NCBI RefSeq assembly: GCF_002999235.1
Contig: NZ_CP027236.1
Coordinates: 558,001 to 622,000 of the forward strand
Direction: 5' to 3'
Length of the DNA: 64,000 nt
Origin: Actinomyces sp. oral taxon 897
Lineage (GTDB): Bacteria > Actinomycetota > Actinomycetes > Actinomycetales > Actinomycetaceae
This document shows positions 1-9,198 of the stretch, one piece after another. The notes beneath the pieces are model-generated. The model ran no database searches. It was not told the DNA's origin and was given only the letters and a program-made list of their open reading frames with translations. The translations under genes and the position numbers were made by a program. Every line of letters begins with the position of its first letter. Within the stretch, counting starts at the first letter, position 1.

Positions 1-1306
1 CGCGCCCCTGGTGGTGCGCCCCGACTTCGCCGCCCGCCTGGCCGGCGTGGACTACGACCCGGCGCGCGTCACCGAGCTGCTGACCGCCATCGGCTGCGTC
101 GTGGCGCCCGCGCGGGCCGAGGACGGCACCGGGATGCTGTCGGTGACCCCGCCCACCTGGCGTCCCGACCTGGTGGGGGCCGCCCACCTGGCCGAGGAGG
201 TCGCCCGTCTGGACGGCTACGACTCCATCCCCGTCATCGTGCCCACGGCACCCGCTGGCACCGGCCTGACCCCGCGTCAGCGGGCCCGGCGCGACGTGGT
301 ACGGGCCCTGGCTGACGCCGGGATCACCCAGGTGCTGTCCTACCCGTTCATCGGGGACGTGCACGACCGCCTGGGGATCCCGGCGGACGACCCGCGCCGT
401 ACCACCGTCCGCCTGACCAACCCCCTGGCCGAGGACGCCCCCGCCCTGCGCACGTCCGTCCTGGACTCCCTGGTGGAGGTCGCCGGGCGCAATATCTCCC
501 GGGGCCTGGGCGACGTGGCCGTCTACGAGGTGGGCTCCGTCACCCACCCGGCTGGCACCGTGCCCGCCGCCATCCCCGGGGTGGACCGGCGCCCCACCGC
601 CAAGGAGGTCGCCGCCCTGGAGGCGGGGATCCCCTCCCAGCCCGTGCACGTCGGCGTGGTCCTGACCGGGGTGCGCGTCAGGGGCGGGGTGCTGGGGCCT
701 GACCGCCCCTGGGACTGGGCCGACGCCGTCGAGGTGGCCCGCACCGTCGCCGCGACCCTGGGCGTGGAGGTGTCCGTCCGCGCCCCTGAGCGGCCCTACG
801 CCCCCTGGCACCCCGGGCGCACCGCGGAGATCCGCCTGGCACCGGTGCGCCGGGGCAGGGACCTGGTCCCCGGGGAGCTGGTCGGCCACGCCGGGGAGCT
901 CCACCCGCGCGTGGTGCGTGCCCTGGGCCTGCCACCGCGCGCCTGCGCCGTCGAGCTGGACCTGGACGTCCTCCTGGACGCCTCCGCGGCAGCGGGACCC
1001 CTCCAGGTCAGGCCCGTCTCGACCTTCCCCGCCGCCAAGGAGGACATCGCCCTGGTGGTGGACGAGTCCGTCCCGGCCGCCCAGGTGGAGTCCGTGGTCC
1101 GGCAGGCCGCCGGGGACCTGGCCGAGGAGGTGCGCCTCTTCGACGTCTTCCGGGGCCCGCAGGTCGGTCAGGGACGTAAGTCCCTGGCCCTGTCCCTGGT
1201 GCTGCGCGCCGCGGACCGCACCCTGACCGCTGGCGAGACCGCCGCCGTACGCAAGCGCGTGGTCAAGCGTGCGGGCAGGCTCCTGGGCGCCGAGCTGCGC
1301 AGCTGA
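1..1306 (+). CDS. pheT: Phenylalanyl-tRNA synthetase beta subunit, C-terminal part (5' truncated by window edge)
   Basis: The frame is open from base 2, so the gene starts before the window; about 434 C-terminal residues are visible of a protein that is usually near 800. They cover the B5 region (starting near VRPDFAARLAGVDY), the catalytic-like core, and a C-terminal ferredoxin-fold anticodon-binding domain (from about PVSTFPAAKEDIALVV to the end). PheT pairs with PheS to charge tRNA-Phe in the cytoplasm. pheS would be expected just upstream, outside the window. A strong hairpin lies 150 bases after the stop. The identification rests on domain order and the FDX-ACB signature and is secure. 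Confidence 0.95.
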   Translation, partial: APLVVRPDFAARLAGVDYDPARVTELLTAIGCVVAPARAEDGTGMLSVTPPTWRPDLVGAAHLAEEVARLDGYDSIPVIVPTAPAGTGLTPRQRARRDVVRALADAGITQVLSYPFIGDVHDRLGIPADDPRRTTVRLTNPLAEDAPALRTSVLDSLVEVAGRNISRGLGDVAVYEVGSVTHPAGTVPAAIPGVDRRPTAKEVAALEAGIPSQPVHVGVVLTGVRVRGGVLGPDRPWDWADAVEVARTVAATLGVEVSVRAPERPYAPWHPGRTAEIRLAPVRRGRDLVPGELVGHAGELHPRVVRALGLPPRACAVELDLDVLLDASAAAGPLQVRPVSTFPAAKEDIALVVDESVPAAQVESVVRQAAGDLAEEVRLFDVFRGPQVGQGRKSLALSLVLRAADRTLTAGETAAVRKRVVKRAGRLLGAELRS

Positions 1307-1455
1307 ACGGCTGACCGGGGCGCCCGGGCGCCGACCTCCTGCCCCGCACCTTGCCCAGGCTGGCTGGCCGGGCCGGGGTGCCCGGGAGGACAGTTGCGTG
1401 TACATACCCCCGGTCCGCGGCCGGTCGGGCAGGGGTGCCCGGGCCCGGCTGGTGG

Positions 1456-1494
1456 ACGTGCCGTCATGGCGTGATACACGTCATGACGGCACGT
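1456..1494. terminator. 39-nt near-perfect hairpin between pheT and flavodoxin gene
   Basis: ACGTGCCGTCATG (1456-1468) is the exact reverse complement of CATGACGGCACGT (1482-1494). The stem continues inward through a G-T pair and CGTG/CACG to an ATA loop, giving 18 pairs. There is no T-run after it, so it could be a U-less actinobacterial terminator for pheT or an operator with dyad symmetry for the flavodoxin gene 69 bases downstream. Confidence 0.6.
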
Positions 1495-1562
1495 GCGTTA
1501 CCGGGACGTGAACAGACGGCGGGTCCCGGACACGGCCCCGGCCTTCAGCGATACTGGTCGTC

Positions 1563-2057
1563 ATGAAGATTCTGCTCACGTCCTCCTCCCGCCACGGCTC
1601 GACCGACGAGGTCGCGGCCGTCATCGCCGAGCGGCTGCGTGCCGCCAGGATCGAGGTGGAGGTCATGCGTCCCGAGGACGTCGTCAGCGTGGACGGGTAC
1701 GACGCCTTCATCCTGGGCAGCGCCGTCTACATGACCCAGTGGACCCCCCAGGCCGTCGACTTCGCCAAGCGCTTCCGCGACACCCTGGCGGCCAGGCCCG
1801 TGTGGGCCTTCTCCGTGGGCCTCTCCGGCCTGCCCAAGGGCAAGGTGGCCGACCCCACGCGCATTGGCCCCGTCCTGCTGGCGCTGGAGCCTGAGGACCA
1901 CGTCACCTTCCCCGGGCGCTTCGCCCCCGCCGACCTGAGCCTGCGTGAGCGCGCCGTGGCCCGCCTGGGCGGGGCCTCCGAGGGCGACTACCGCGACTGG
2001 GACACCGTGCGCGCCTGGGCGGACGCCATTGCCACCACCCTCACCGCCAACGCCTGA
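1563..2057 (+). CDS. Flavodoxin-domain protein
   Basis: A 164-residue flavodoxin-like protein. The N-terminal strand and FMN phosphate-binding loop are visible as ILLTSSSRHGSTDEVA (residues 3-18), followed by the YDAFILGSAVYMTQW segment typical of the menaquinone-dependent protoporphyrinogen oxidase/flavodoxin family (HemG-like). A soluble FMN electron carrier or oxidoreductase is the reasonable role; the partner is unknown. There is no Shine-Dalgarno sequence. A -10-like GATACT (1550-1555) ends 7 nt before the ATG, so the mRNA is probably leaderless and starts at or next to the start codon. The gene stands alone between pheT and the arg cluster. HemG function itself is not demonstrated. Confidence 0.75.
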   Translation: MKILLTSSSRHGSTDEVAAVIAERLRAARIEVEVMRPEDVVSVDGYDAFILGSAVYMTQWTPQAVDFAKRFRDTLAARPVWAFSVGLSGLPKGKVADPTRIGPVLLALEPEDHVTFPGRFAPADLSLRERAVARLGGASEGDYRDWDTVRAWADAIATTLTANA

Positions 2058-2091
2058 GCCACCCGCTCCCGCCCGCCTCCCCCAACCGCGC

Positions 2092-2130
2092 GAGAACGGT
2101 ACTTATTGCTCGTGAGAACGGTACTTGTTC
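2092..2130 (+). repeat. 22-bp-period motif array, forward, 2 copies
   Basis: GAGAACGGTACTT begins at 2092 and again at 2114, exactly 22 bp apart; each is followed by R/TTGTT-type sequence. It lies 35 bases after the flavodoxin stop. Same family as arrays at 2391, 9129, 11555 and 14241. Confidence 0.85.
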
Positions 2131-2390
2131 CCCACGACCCGGGCCAGCTAGCGCTGGCAGCACCCGTCTGGTAGCCGTTGCCCTGCCACCCCGCGTGCCC
2201 GCCCGGACCTCCGCACGAGGGCGGTGGGCGTCCTCGGTCAGCGGGCACGTGCCATGGTGCCCGCAGGGTCGGCCTGGTCGGGGGCCAGGCCCCTCCACGC
2301 GACCAGACGTGCGCCGCTCCTGCACAGGGACGGGGCGGGAGCGGGTCCTTCACGGAGCGCCGGTGCTCCTGCGGGAACGCCGTGAGCGCC

Positions 2391-2442
2391 CCGTTCTCAG
2401 TACGAACAAGTACCGTTCTCGCGACGAACAAGTACCGTTCTC
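2391..2442 (-). repeat. 22-bp-period motif array, reverse, 3 copies
   Basis: CCGTTCTC occurs at 2391, 2413 and 2435, exactly 22 bp apart. The last two are full AACAAGTACCGTTCTC units; the first keeps only the CCGTTCTC half. The array ends about 50 bases before the argC -35 element and is inverted relative to the array at 2092. Confidence 0.85.
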
Positions 2443-2490
2443 GCGGTACCCGGCTGTGAGCAAGGTGACGGCAGGAGGGCGTCCCGGCAA

Positions 2491-2519
2491 TTGCATGTCT
2501 ATGCAGAAAACTGTATGTT
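2491..2519 (+). promoter_or_regulatory. argC promoter with ArgR-type boxes
   Basis: TTGCAT (2491-2496), a 17-bp spacer, then TATGTT (2514-2519), six bases before the argC ATG. The -35 region reads TTGCATGTCTATGCAG, a dyad (TGCAT...ATGCA) resembling actinobacterial ARG boxes. A second box-like stretch (TGTATGTTTCACGTATG) covers the -10 and start codon. The same TTGCAT-N17-TATGTT layout recurs before argR, which supports ArgR-arginine repression. Confidence 0.75.
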
Positions 2520-2525
2520 TCACGT

Positions 2526-3743
2526 ATGAGCTGGACAGCAGCGGTCGCCGGAGCGACCGGTTACGCCGGGGGAGAGGTCCTGCGCCTCCTGGCCTCGCAC
2601 CCCTACCTGGAGGTCGGTGCGCTCACCGCCTCCTCCAGCGCCGGCACCCGTCTCGGTGAGCACCACCCCCACCTGGCCGCCCTGGCCCGACGCCGGGTGG
2701 AGCCCACCGACGTCGCCCACCTGCTGGACCACGACGTCGTCGTGCTGGCCCTGCCGCACGGGGCCTCAGGGGCCGTCACCGCCGCCCTGGAGGAGGCGGG
2801 GGCCGCCGCCGGTCACACCCCCCTGCTCCTGGACTGCGGGGCCGACCACCGCCTGACTAGCGCCAGGGCCTGGGAGGACTACTACGGTCCCGGCTTCTGC
2901 CCGCCCTGGACCTACGGCATGCCCGAGCTCCTGCACGCCGGGGAGACCACCGCCACCGCCCAGCGCCGCGCCCTGGCCAGCACCCGGCACGTCGCCGTGC
3001 CCGGGTGCAACGTCACCGCCGTGACCCTGGCCGTCCAGCCGGGCGTCGCCGCGGGCCTGCTGGACCCCGGCGCCCTGACCGCGGTCCTGGCCGTGGGCTA
3101 CTCCGGGGCCGGCAGAGCGCTCAGGCCCCACCTGACGGCCTCGGCCGCCCTGGGAGGTGCCCAGCCCTACGCCGTCGGCGGCACCCACCGCCACATCCCC
3201 GAGGTCGTCCAGAACCTGGAGGTCGCCGGCGCCCCCGCCGGGTCGGTGCGCCTGTCCCTGACCCCCGTCCTGGTCCCCATGAGCCGCGGCATCCTGGCCA
3301 CCGTCACCGCCCCGGTGTCCGACGCCGTCGCCAGCGCCCCCGACCCCCAGGCCCTTCTGCGTGCCCCCTGGGAGGCCGCCTACGGCCCCGCTGGTACGGT
3401 CGGCGGTACGCAGGGCACAGAGGGTGCCCCGGCCAGCGGCCCCGGTACCCCGGCCGACGGCGGTCCTGGCGTGAACCCGGCCGAGGGCGAGCCCGCCCCG
3501 ACCGGCGGCGAGGCCCTGGTCAACCTCCTGGAGCCGGGCACCTGGCCCACCACCGGGGCGGTCCTGGGCTCGGGCCTGGCGACCGTCCAGGTCACCTACG
3601 ACGCCCGCGCCGGGGTCGCCACTATGCTGTGCGCCATTGACAACCTGGGCAAGGGGACCGCCTCCGCCGCCCTCCAGTGCCTCAACCTCGCCCTCGGCCT
3701 GCCCGAGGACACCGGCGTTATCACCGAAGGAGTCGCCCCATGA
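2526..3743 (+). CDS. argC: N-acetyl-gamma-glutamyl-phosphate reductase
   Basis: ArgC reduces N-acetylglutamyl-phosphate to the semialdehyde with NADPH, the third step of arginine synthesis. The N-terminal Rossmann motif is VAGATGYAGGE (residues 7-17). The catalytic cysteine is in VPGCNVTAV (Cys161), and the late GGTHRHIPEV segment is present. At 405 residues it is about 60 longer than usual. The excess is mostly a Gly/Ala/Pro-rich insert at roughly residues 290-330 (nt 3390-3510), probably a surface loop. The ATG at 2526 has no Shine-Dalgarno sequence and sits 6 nt after the -10, suggesting a leaderless mRNA. First gene of the arg operon, overlapping argJ by ATGA. Confidence 0.95.
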   Translation: MSWTAAVAGATGYAGGEVLRLLASHPYLEVGALTASSSAGTRLGEHHPHLAALARRRVEPTDVAHLLDHDVVVLALPHGASGAVTAALEEAGAAAGHTPLLLDCGADHRLTSARAWEDYYGPGFCPPWTYGMPELLHAGETTATAQRRALASTRHVAVPGCNVTAVTLAVQPGVAAGLLDPGALTAVLAVGYSGAGRALRPHLTASAALGGAQPYAVGGTHRHIPEVVQNLEVAGAPAGSVRLSLTPVLVPMSRGILATVTAPVSDAVASAPDPQALLRAPWEAAYGPAGTVGGTQGTEGAPASGPGTPADGGPGVNPAEGEPAPTGGEALVNLLEPGTWPTTGAVLGSGLATVQVTYDARAGVATMLCAIDNLGKGTASAALQCLNLALGLPEDTGVITEGVAP

Positions 3744-4918
3744 GCGTGACCACCGCCACAGGCTTCCGGGCCGCTGGAGTCGTCGCCGGGCTCAAGCGCT
3801 CGGGCAAGCCGGACCTGGCCCTGGTCGTCAACGACGGCCCCCTGGACGTGGCCGCAGGCGTCTTCACCACCAACCGGGTGGTGGCCGCCCCGGTGGTCTG
3901 GTCCCGCCAGGCGGTCGCCGACGGCGCCGCCCGCGCCGTCGTCCTGAACTCCGGCTCCGCCAACGCCTGCACCGGCGCCGCCGGCTACGCCGACACCGTG
4001 GCCACCGCCGAGAAGGTCGCCGGCCTGCTGGGGTGCCGTGCCCAGGACGTGCTGGTGTGCTCCACCGGCGTCATCGGCGAGCCCATCGCCATGCCCGCGC
4101 TCCTGGCGGGCACGGAGGTCGCCGCCAGCGAGCTCGCCGCCACCACCCAGGCCGCCCACTGGGCCGCCCTGGCCATTATGACCACGGACACGGTCCCCAA
4201 GGAGGACGCCCTGACCGTCTCCGGCTCCCAGGGGAGCTGGTCCGTGGGGGGCATGATCAAGGGCGTGGGCATGCTCGCCCCCGGCATGGCCACCGTCCTG
4301 GGGGTGCTCACCACCGACGCCGTCGTGACGCCGGAGGTGGCGGCCCGGGTGCTGGCGTCGGCGGCAGGGCGCACCGTCAACCGCATTAACTCCGACGGCT
4401 GCATGTCCACCAACGACTCCGTCCTCCTGCTGGCCTCCGGCGCCTCGGGCGTGTCCCCCGACCCCGGGGAGCTCCAGGAGGCCGTCACCGAGGTCCTGGG
4501 CCGCCTGGGCCGCCGCCTGGTGGCCGACGCCGAGGGCGCCACCCACGACATTGCCGTCACCGTGACCGGCGCCGTCAGCGAGGCCGCCGCACTGGCCGCC
4601 GCCCGCACGGTGTCCTCCTCCAACCTCCTCAAGTGCGCCGTCGCCGGGCAGGATCCCAACTGGGGCCGGGTCCTGGCCCAGCTCGGCACCGTCCCGGAGG
4701 AGGTCTGCCCCTTTGACCCCGGGCAGGTGGACGTGGCCATGAACGGGGTGACGATCTTCGCCCACGGGGCCCTGGGGAGCGACCGCTCCGAGGTGGACAT
4801 GAGCCCCCGGGAGACCCGCATCGACATCAGCCTCAACGCGGGCGACGCGACGGCCACCGTCTGGACCAACGACCTCACCCACGGCTACGTCACCATTAAC
4901 GCGGACTACACCACATGA
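3740..4918 (+). CDS. argJ: Glutamate N-acetyltransferase / ornithine acetyltransferase
   Basis: ArgJ transfers the acetyl group from N-acetylornithine to glutamate and so recycles it; bifunctional forms also make N-acetylglutamate from acetyl-CoA. The protein has 392 residues. The self-cleavage site that gives the two chains is visible as [13 protein letters not shown], with Thr185 as the N-terminal nucleophile of the beta chain. The ATG at 3740 is preceded by GAAGGAGT and overlaps the argC stop (ATGA), so the two genes are translationally coupled. A cyclic pathway means that argE is not needed. Its stop overlaps the argB start in the same way. Confidence 0.95.
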   Translation: MSVTTATGFRAAGVVAGLKRSGKPDLALVVNDGPLDVAAGVFTTNRVVAAPVVWSRQAVADGAARAVVLNSGSANACTGAAGYADTVATAEKVAGLLGCRAQDVLVCSTGVIGEPIAMPALLAGTEVAASELAATTQAAHWAALAIMTTDTVPKEDALTVSGSQGSWSVGGMIKGVGMLAPGMATVLGVLTTDAVVTPEVAARVLASAAGRTVNRINSDGCMSTNDSVLLLASGASGVSPDPGELQEAVTEVLGRLGRRLVADAEGATHDIAVTVTGAVSEAAALAAARTVSSSNLLKCAVAGQDPNWGRVLAQLGTVPEEVCPFDPGQVDVAMNGVTIFAHGALGSDRSEVDMSPRETRIDISLNAGDATATVWTNDLTHGYVTINADYTT

Positions 4919-5847
4919 GCACCACCCACCTGACCGACTCCCTGACCCCTACCCAGAAGGCCTCCGTGCTCCTGGAGGCCATGCCCTGGCTGCGCGCCTA
5001 CCGGGGCGCCACCGTCGTCATCAAGTACGGCGGCAACGCCATGGTGGACGAGGACCTCAAGCGGGCCTTCGCCGACGACGTCCTCTTCCTGCACCAGGTG
5101 GGCCTGCGTCCCGTGGTGGTCCACGGCGGCGGCCCCCAGATCAGCGCCATGCTCTCCCGGCTGGGTATTGACTCCGAGTTCCGTGGCGGGCTGCGGGTGA
5201 CCACCCCCGAGGTCATGGACGTGGTGCGCATGGTCCTCACCGGCGGCGTCCAGCGCGAGCTCGTCTCCCTGCTCAACCGGGTGGGCTCGGCCGCGGTGGG
5301 CATCAGCGGCGAGGACGGCGGCCTGCTGCGGGCCCGCCAGCGCCTGGCCACGGTGGACGGGGAGGCGGTGGACGTGGGCCTGGTCGGGGACGTCGTCGAG
5401 GTCAGCCCCCGCCCGGTCCTGGACCTGCTGGCCCAGGGGCGTATCCCGGTCATCTCCTCCGTGGCCCCCCTGGTCGCCGACTCCACCACCGTGCTCAACG
5501 TCAACGCGGACACCGCGGCCGCCGCCCTGGCGGTGGCCCTGCGGGCCCAGAAGCTCATGGTGCTCACCGACGTCGAGGGCCTGTACTCCGACTGGCCAGA
5601 CCGCTCCAGCCTGGTCTCCCGCATTAGCGTCAGCGCCCTGGAGCGGCTCCTGCCCGACCTGGGCTCCGGGATGATCCCCAAGATGGAGGCCTGCGCGCGG
5701 GCGGTGCGCGGGGGAGTGGGCCAGGCACACGTCGTGGACGGGCGCCAGCCCCACTCCATGCTCCTGGAGATCGTCACCGACGACGGGGTGGGGACCGTGG
5801 TCTACCCCGATATCGCCGGGCCGGTCGGGGACGGTGACCTGGTGTGA
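4915..5847 (+). CDS. argB: Acetylglutamate kinase
   Basis: ArgB phosphorylates N-acetylglutamate and is usually the arginine-feedback-controlled step in organisms with a cyclic pathway. The amino-acid kinase fold signatures are present: [10 protein letters not shown] near residue 30, [11 protein letters not shown] near residue 65, and [11 protein letters not shown] in the ATP-binding half. Length (310 residues) is normal. The ATG overlaps the argJ stop, and the gene ends in GTGTGA, whose GTGA is the start of argD. The long argB-type N-terminal helix (residues 1-25), linked to arginine sensing in this family, is present, so feedback inhibition is plausible. Confidence 0.95.
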   Translation: MSTTHLTDSLTPTQKASVLLEAMPWLRAYRGATVVIKYGGNAMVDEDLKRAFADDVLFLHQVGLRPVVVHGGGPQISAMLSRLGIDSEFRGGLRVTTPEVMDVVRMVLTGGVQRELVSLLNRVGSAAVGISGEDGGLLRARQRLATVDGEAVDVGLVGDVVEVSPRPVLDLLAQGRIPVISSVAPLVADSTTVLNVNADTAAAALAVALRAQKLMVLTDVEGLYSDWPDRSSLVSRISVSALERLLPDLGSGMIPKMEACARAVRGGVGQAHVVDGRQPHSMLLEIVTDDGVGTVVYPDIAGPVGDGDLV

Positions 5848-7103
5848 GCACGAGCGCGACACCGGCTACCACCCCGCCCGCCACCCGCTCCTGGCGCGAG
5901 CGCTACCGCCAGGCGGTCATGCCCACCTTCGGCACTCCCGCCCGGGTCCTCGTGCGCGGTCGGGGCGCCCACGTCTGGGACGCCGACGGGGTGGAGTACA
6001 CCGACCTGCTGGCAGGTATCGCCGTGAACTGCCTGGGGCACGCCCACCCCGCCCTGGTGGCGGCCGTCAGCGAGCAGATGTCCACCTTGGGGCACGTGTC
6101 CAACCTGTTCACCACCCCGGGGCAGATCCGCCTGGCCGAGGAGCTGGCCAGGATCGTCTACCCGGGCTCCGGGCCCGACCAGACCACCGTCTTCCTGGCC
6201 AACTCGGGCACGGAGGCCAACGAGGCCGCCTTCAAGATCGCCCGCCGCCACGGCGGGGCCGCCCGCCCCCGGGTCCTGGCCCTCCAGGGCGCCTTCCACG
6301 GCCGCACCATGGGGTCCCTGGCCCTGACCCACAAGGCCGCCTACCGCGAGCCCTTCGAGCCCCTGCCCGCAGGGGTGGAGTTCCTCCCCGCGGGTGACGT
6401 CGGGGCGCTGGAGGCGGCCCTGGGTCCGGACGTGGCCGCGCTGGTCGTCGAGCCCATCCAGGGCGAGGCGGGGGTGCGTGAGCTCCCCGAGGGCTACCTC
6501 CGGGCCGCGCGGGAGGCCACCGCCAGGTCCGGGGCGCTGCTGGTGGTCGACGAGGTCCAGACCGGTATGGGGCGCACCGGCGCCTGGATGGCCCACCACC
6601 TGCTGGCCCCGGGCGTGACCCCGGACGTGGTGACCCTGGCCAAGGGCTTGGGCGGCGGGTTCCCCGTCGGCGCCGTGGTGGCCCACGGCCAGGCGGCCCG
6701 CCTGCTGGGCCCCGGCCAGCACGGCACCACCTTCGGCGGGAACCCGGTGGCCTGCGCCGCCGCCCTGGCCGTCATCGACACCCTGGAGCACGATGGCCTG
6801 CTGGCCCGCGCGGCACGCCTGGGCCGGTCCTGGGCGGGCCAGCTGGCCGCCCTGGAGGGCGTGGCCGAGGTGCGGGGCCGGGGCCTGCTGCTGGGCGTCG
6901 GGCTGGAGGAGCGGGTGGGCCCGGCCGGCGAGGTGGCGGAGGAGCTCGCCGGGCGCGGGTTCATTGTCAACGCGCCGCGCCCTGACACGCTGCGCCTGGC
7001 CCCGCCCCTGATCCTGCCGGAGGCGGACGCGCAGGCCTTTACCGCGGTCCTGGGGCGGGTCCTGGGGGAGCGGGTGGGGGCCGCCAGCGGCGGGCCGGGA
7101 TGA
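5844..7103 (+). CDS. argD: Acetylornithine aminotransferase
   Basis: A PLP-dependent class III aminotransferase that converts N-acetylglutamate semialdehyde to N-acetylornithine. The PLP lysine is in [13 protein letters not shown] (about Lys267). [19 protein letters not shown] and [13 protein letters not shown] are the usual phosphate and cofactor-contact motifs. It has 419 residues and a GTG start overlapping the argB stop. In related actinobacteria argF normally follows argD. Here argD ends at 7103 and the next gene is argR, with a 108-base gap that contains the argR promoter, so argF is missing from the cluster. Confidence 0.95.
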   Translation: MSTSATPATTPPATRSWRERYRQAVMPTFGTPARVLVRGRGAHVWDADGVEYTDLLAGIAVNCLGHAHPALVAAVSEQMSTLGHVSNLFTTPGQIRLAEELARIVYPGSGPDQTTVFLANSGTEANEAAFKIARRHGGAARPRVLALQGAFHGRTMGSLALTHKAAYREPFEPLPAGVEFLPAGDVGALEAALGPDVAALVVEPIQGEAGVRELPEGYLRAAREATARSGALLVVDEVQTGMGRTGAWMAHHLLAPGVTPDVVTLAKGLGGGFPVGAVVAHGQAARLLGPGQHGTTFGGNPVACAAALAVIDTLEHDGLLARAARLGRSWAGQLAALEGVAEVRGRGLLLGVGLEERVGPAGEVAEELAGRGFIVNAPRPDTLRLAPPLILPEADAQAFTAVLGRVLGERVGAASGGPG

Positions 7104-7175
7104 CCGGCGTACCGGGGGCGGGCTCACACCGTAGAATATGTGACGAGACGAACACGATGAGACCGCGCCCCTAGT

Positions 7176-7204
7176 TTGCATGAATATACGTACAATTGTA
7201 TGTT
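7176..7204 (+). promoter_or_regulatory. argR promoter with ArgR-type boxes
   Basis: TTGCAT (7176-7181), 17 bp, TATGTT (7199-7204); the argR ATG follows 7 nt later. The AT-rich segment TTGCATGAATATACGTAC and the following repeated TGTATGTTATG resemble ARG boxes and stand out against the GC-rich background. Same -35/-10 hexamers as at argC, implying autoregulation. Confidence 0.75.
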
Positions 7205-7211
7205 ATGATTT

Positions 7212-7769
7212 ATGACGTCACTTCCTGACCGCATGGACACCCTGGTCGCCGTCCCGGCCACCAAAGCAGCCCGCCACGCCATTATCGTCCAGGTCCTGAG
7301 CAAGGAACGTATCCGCTCCCAGGCCCAGCTCCGCCAGGTCCTGGCCGAGCGGGGGGTGCTGACCACCCAGGCCACGCTCTCACGCGACCTCGTGGAGCTT
7401 CGGGCCACCAAGGTCCGCTCGGCCGGGGGGAACCAGGTCTACGCCATCCCCCAGGCCGGTGCCCCGGGGCAGGTCGGTCCGGGCGCGCCCCTGCCGGAGA
7501 GGACCCTGGAGGAGCACGTCACCGCCCGTCTGGCCCGGTGGTGCGCCGACCTCCTGGTCACCGCCGAGTGGGCGGGCAGCCAGCTCGTCCTGCGCACCCC
7601 CGCCGGAGCCGCCCAGCTCCTGGCCAGCGCGGTCGATGACGCCATGATACCCGAGGTCCTGGGCTGCATCGGCGGGGACGACACCGTCCTGGTGATCACC
7701 CACTCCAACGCCGCCGCTGAGCGCGTGGGCGCCCACCTGCTGGCCCTGGCCGAGTCGGGTAACCGCTGA
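7212..7769 (+). CDS. argR: Arginine repressor
   Basis: ArgR is a hexameric repressor that binds ARG boxes when loaded with arginine. The N-terminal winged helix runs from about residue 15 to 80 and includes [15 protein letters not shown], the DNA-recognition segment. The C-terminal oligomerisation and arginine-binding domain ends with [19 protein letters not shown]. There are 185 residues from the ATG at 7212, which has no Shine-Dalgarno sequence but lies 7 nt after the -10, so leaderless translation is likely. An in-frame ATG at 7233 is an alternative start. The gene sits between argD and argG, with its own arginine-box promoter. Confidence 0.93.
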   Translation: MTSLPDRMDTLVAVPATKAARHAIIVQVLSKERIRSQAQLRQVLAERGVLTTQATLSRDLVELRATKVRSAGGNQVYAIPQAGAPGQVGPGAPLPERTLEEHVTARLARWCADLLVTAEWAGSQLVLRTPAGAAQLLASAVDDAMIPEVLGCIGGDDTVLVITHSNAAAERVGAHLLALAESGNR

Positions 7770-7792
7770 CCCCCACGCCCCCGCACCCTGTG

Positions 7793-7811
7793 GCCCTGTG
7801 GGCGGCAGGGC
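7793..7811 (+). terminator. Possible weak hairpin after argR
   Basis: GCCCTG (7793-7798) pairs with CAGGGC (7806-7811) around a 7-nt loop, 24 bases after the argR stop. Only six pairs and no T-run, so it may be an attenuator between argR and argG or chance. Confidence 0.3.
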
Positions 7812-7855
7812 GACGTCGTCGTGCACAAAAACCCACTAATAAGGAGAACCTTACT

Positions 7856-9076
7856 ATGAGCACCCACAAGGACCGCGTCGTCCTGGCGTACTCCGGCGGC
7901 CTGGACACCTCCGTCGCCATTGGCTGGATCGAGGAGGCCACCGGCCGTGAGGTCGTGGCCGTGGCCGTCGACGTCGGCCAGGGAGGGGAGGACCTTGAGG
8001 TGATCCGTCAGCGGGCCCTGGACTGCGGGGCCGTGGAGGCCTACGTGGCTGACGCCCGTGAGGAGTTCGCGTCCGAGTACTGCATGCCCGCCCTGAAGGC
8101 CAACGCCCTCTACGAGGGCACCTACCCGCTGGTCTCCGCCCTGTCCCGCCCGGTCATCGCCAAGCACCTGGTCAAGGCCGCCCGCCAGTTCGGGGCCCAC
8201 ACGGTGGCCCACGGCTGCACCGGCAAGGGGAACGACCAGGTGCGCTTCGAGGTCTCTATTACCTCCATGGCCCCGGACATGGACTGCATCTCACCGGTAC
8301 GCGACCTGGCCCTGACCCGTGACGTGGCCATTGACTACGCCGAGAAGCACCACCTGCCCATTGAGACCACCAAGCACAACCCCTTCTCCATCGACCAGAA
8401 CGTGTGGGGCCGCGCCATTGAGACCGGGTTCCTGGAGGACCTGTGGAACGCCCCCACCAAGGACGTCTACGTCTACACCGACGACCCCACCTACCCGCCC
8501 CTGCCCGACGAGGTGACCATTACCTTCCGGCAGGGGATCCCGGTGGCCATCGACGGGCGCGAGGTCACCCCGCTCCAGGCCGTCCAGGAGATGAACCGGC
8601 GTGCGGGGGCCCAGGGCGTGGGGCGCATTGACATGGTGGAGGACCGGCTGGTGGGCATTAAGTCCCGCGAGATCTACGAGGCCCCCGGGGCGGTGGCCCT
8701 CATTGAGGCCCATCGGGCCCTGGAGGCCGTCACCCTGGAGCGTCTTCAGCGCCGCTACAAGCGCCAGATGGAGCAGGTCTGGGGCGAGCTGGTCTACGAG
8801 GCCCAGTGGTACTCCCCGCTCAAGCGCTCCATGGACGCCTTTATCGAGGACACCCAGAGGTACGTCAACGGGGACATCCGCATGGTGCTGCACGGCGGGA
8901 GGGCCACCGTCAACGGACGCAGGACCGATACCGGGCTGTACGACTTCAACCTGGCCACCTACGAGACCGGGGACACCTTCGACCAGTCCTCCTCGCGCGG
9001 CTTCATTGAGATCTACGGAATGCAGTCCAAACTCGCCGCGGCCCGCGACGTGCGCCTGGGCGGCGTCGGCTTCTGA
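7856..9076 (+). CDS. argG: Argininosuccinate synthase
   Basis: ArgG joins citrulline and aspartate with ATP to give argininosuccinate. The N-terminal ATP-binding P-loop is [16 protein letters not shown] (residues 9-24). [13 protein letters not shown] and [19 protein letters not shown] are family landmarks. The ATG at 7856 was chosen because AAGGAG ends 9 bases upstream and it gives the expected N-terminus and 406 residues. No obvious ARG box lies directly upstream, so it may be read through from argR. argH, normally the next gene, is displaced by 6.8 kb. A 22-bp-period array starts 52 bases after the stop. Confidence 0.95.
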   Translation: MSTHKDRVVLAYSGGLDTSVAIGWIEEATGREVVAVAVDVGQGGEDLEVIRQRALDCGAVEAYVADAREEFASEYCMPALKANALYEGTYPLVSALSRPVIAKHLVKAARQFGAHTVAHGCTGKGNDQVRFEVSITSMAPDMDCISPVRDLALTRDVAIDYAEKHHLPIETTKHNPFSIDQNVWGRAIETGFLEDLWNAPTKDVYVYTDDPTYPPLPDEVTITFRQGIPVAIDGREVTPLQAVQEMNRRAGAQGVGRIDMVEDRLVGIKSREIYEAPGAVALIEAHRALEAVTLERLQRRYKRQMEQVWGELVYEAQWYSPLKRSMDAFIEDTQRYVNGDIRMVLHGGRATVNGRRTDTGLYDFNLATYETGDTFDQSSSRGFIEIYGMQSKLAAARDVRLGGVGF

Positions 9077-9128
9077 GGACGGCAGGGGCCTCCCCGGCCC
9101 CGGCCCTGACCCCGGCCCCGTCTCTCGC

Positions 9129-9192
9129 GAGAACGGTACTTGTTCGTCGTGAGAACGGTACTTGTTGTTCGCGAGAACGGTAGTTGTTTGTC
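9129..9192 (+). repeat. 22-bp-period motif array, forward, 3 copies
   Basis: GAGAACGGTA begins at 9129, 9151 and 9173, exactly 22 bp apart, immediately 3' of argG. The third copy is slightly degenerate (GGTAGTTGTTT). It directly abuts the 19-bp-period array at 9199. Confidence 0.85.
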
Positions 9193-9198
9193 TGGACT

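Larger units (their letters stand above)
2058..2490. other. Gene-free spacer before arg cluster
   Basis: About 430 bases with no convincing gene. The spacer is bounded by two oppositely oriented arrays of the 22-bp-period motif (2092-2130 forward, 2391-2442 reverse). The 260 bases between the arrays show no codon bias, known RNA or promoter that I recognise. Confidence 0.6.

Noticed and set aside
2195..2659. Plus-strand frame overlapping the argC start and the 22-bp array
   Set aside because: It translates the repeat array and argC in the wrong frame; the ArgC frame has all catalytic motifs.
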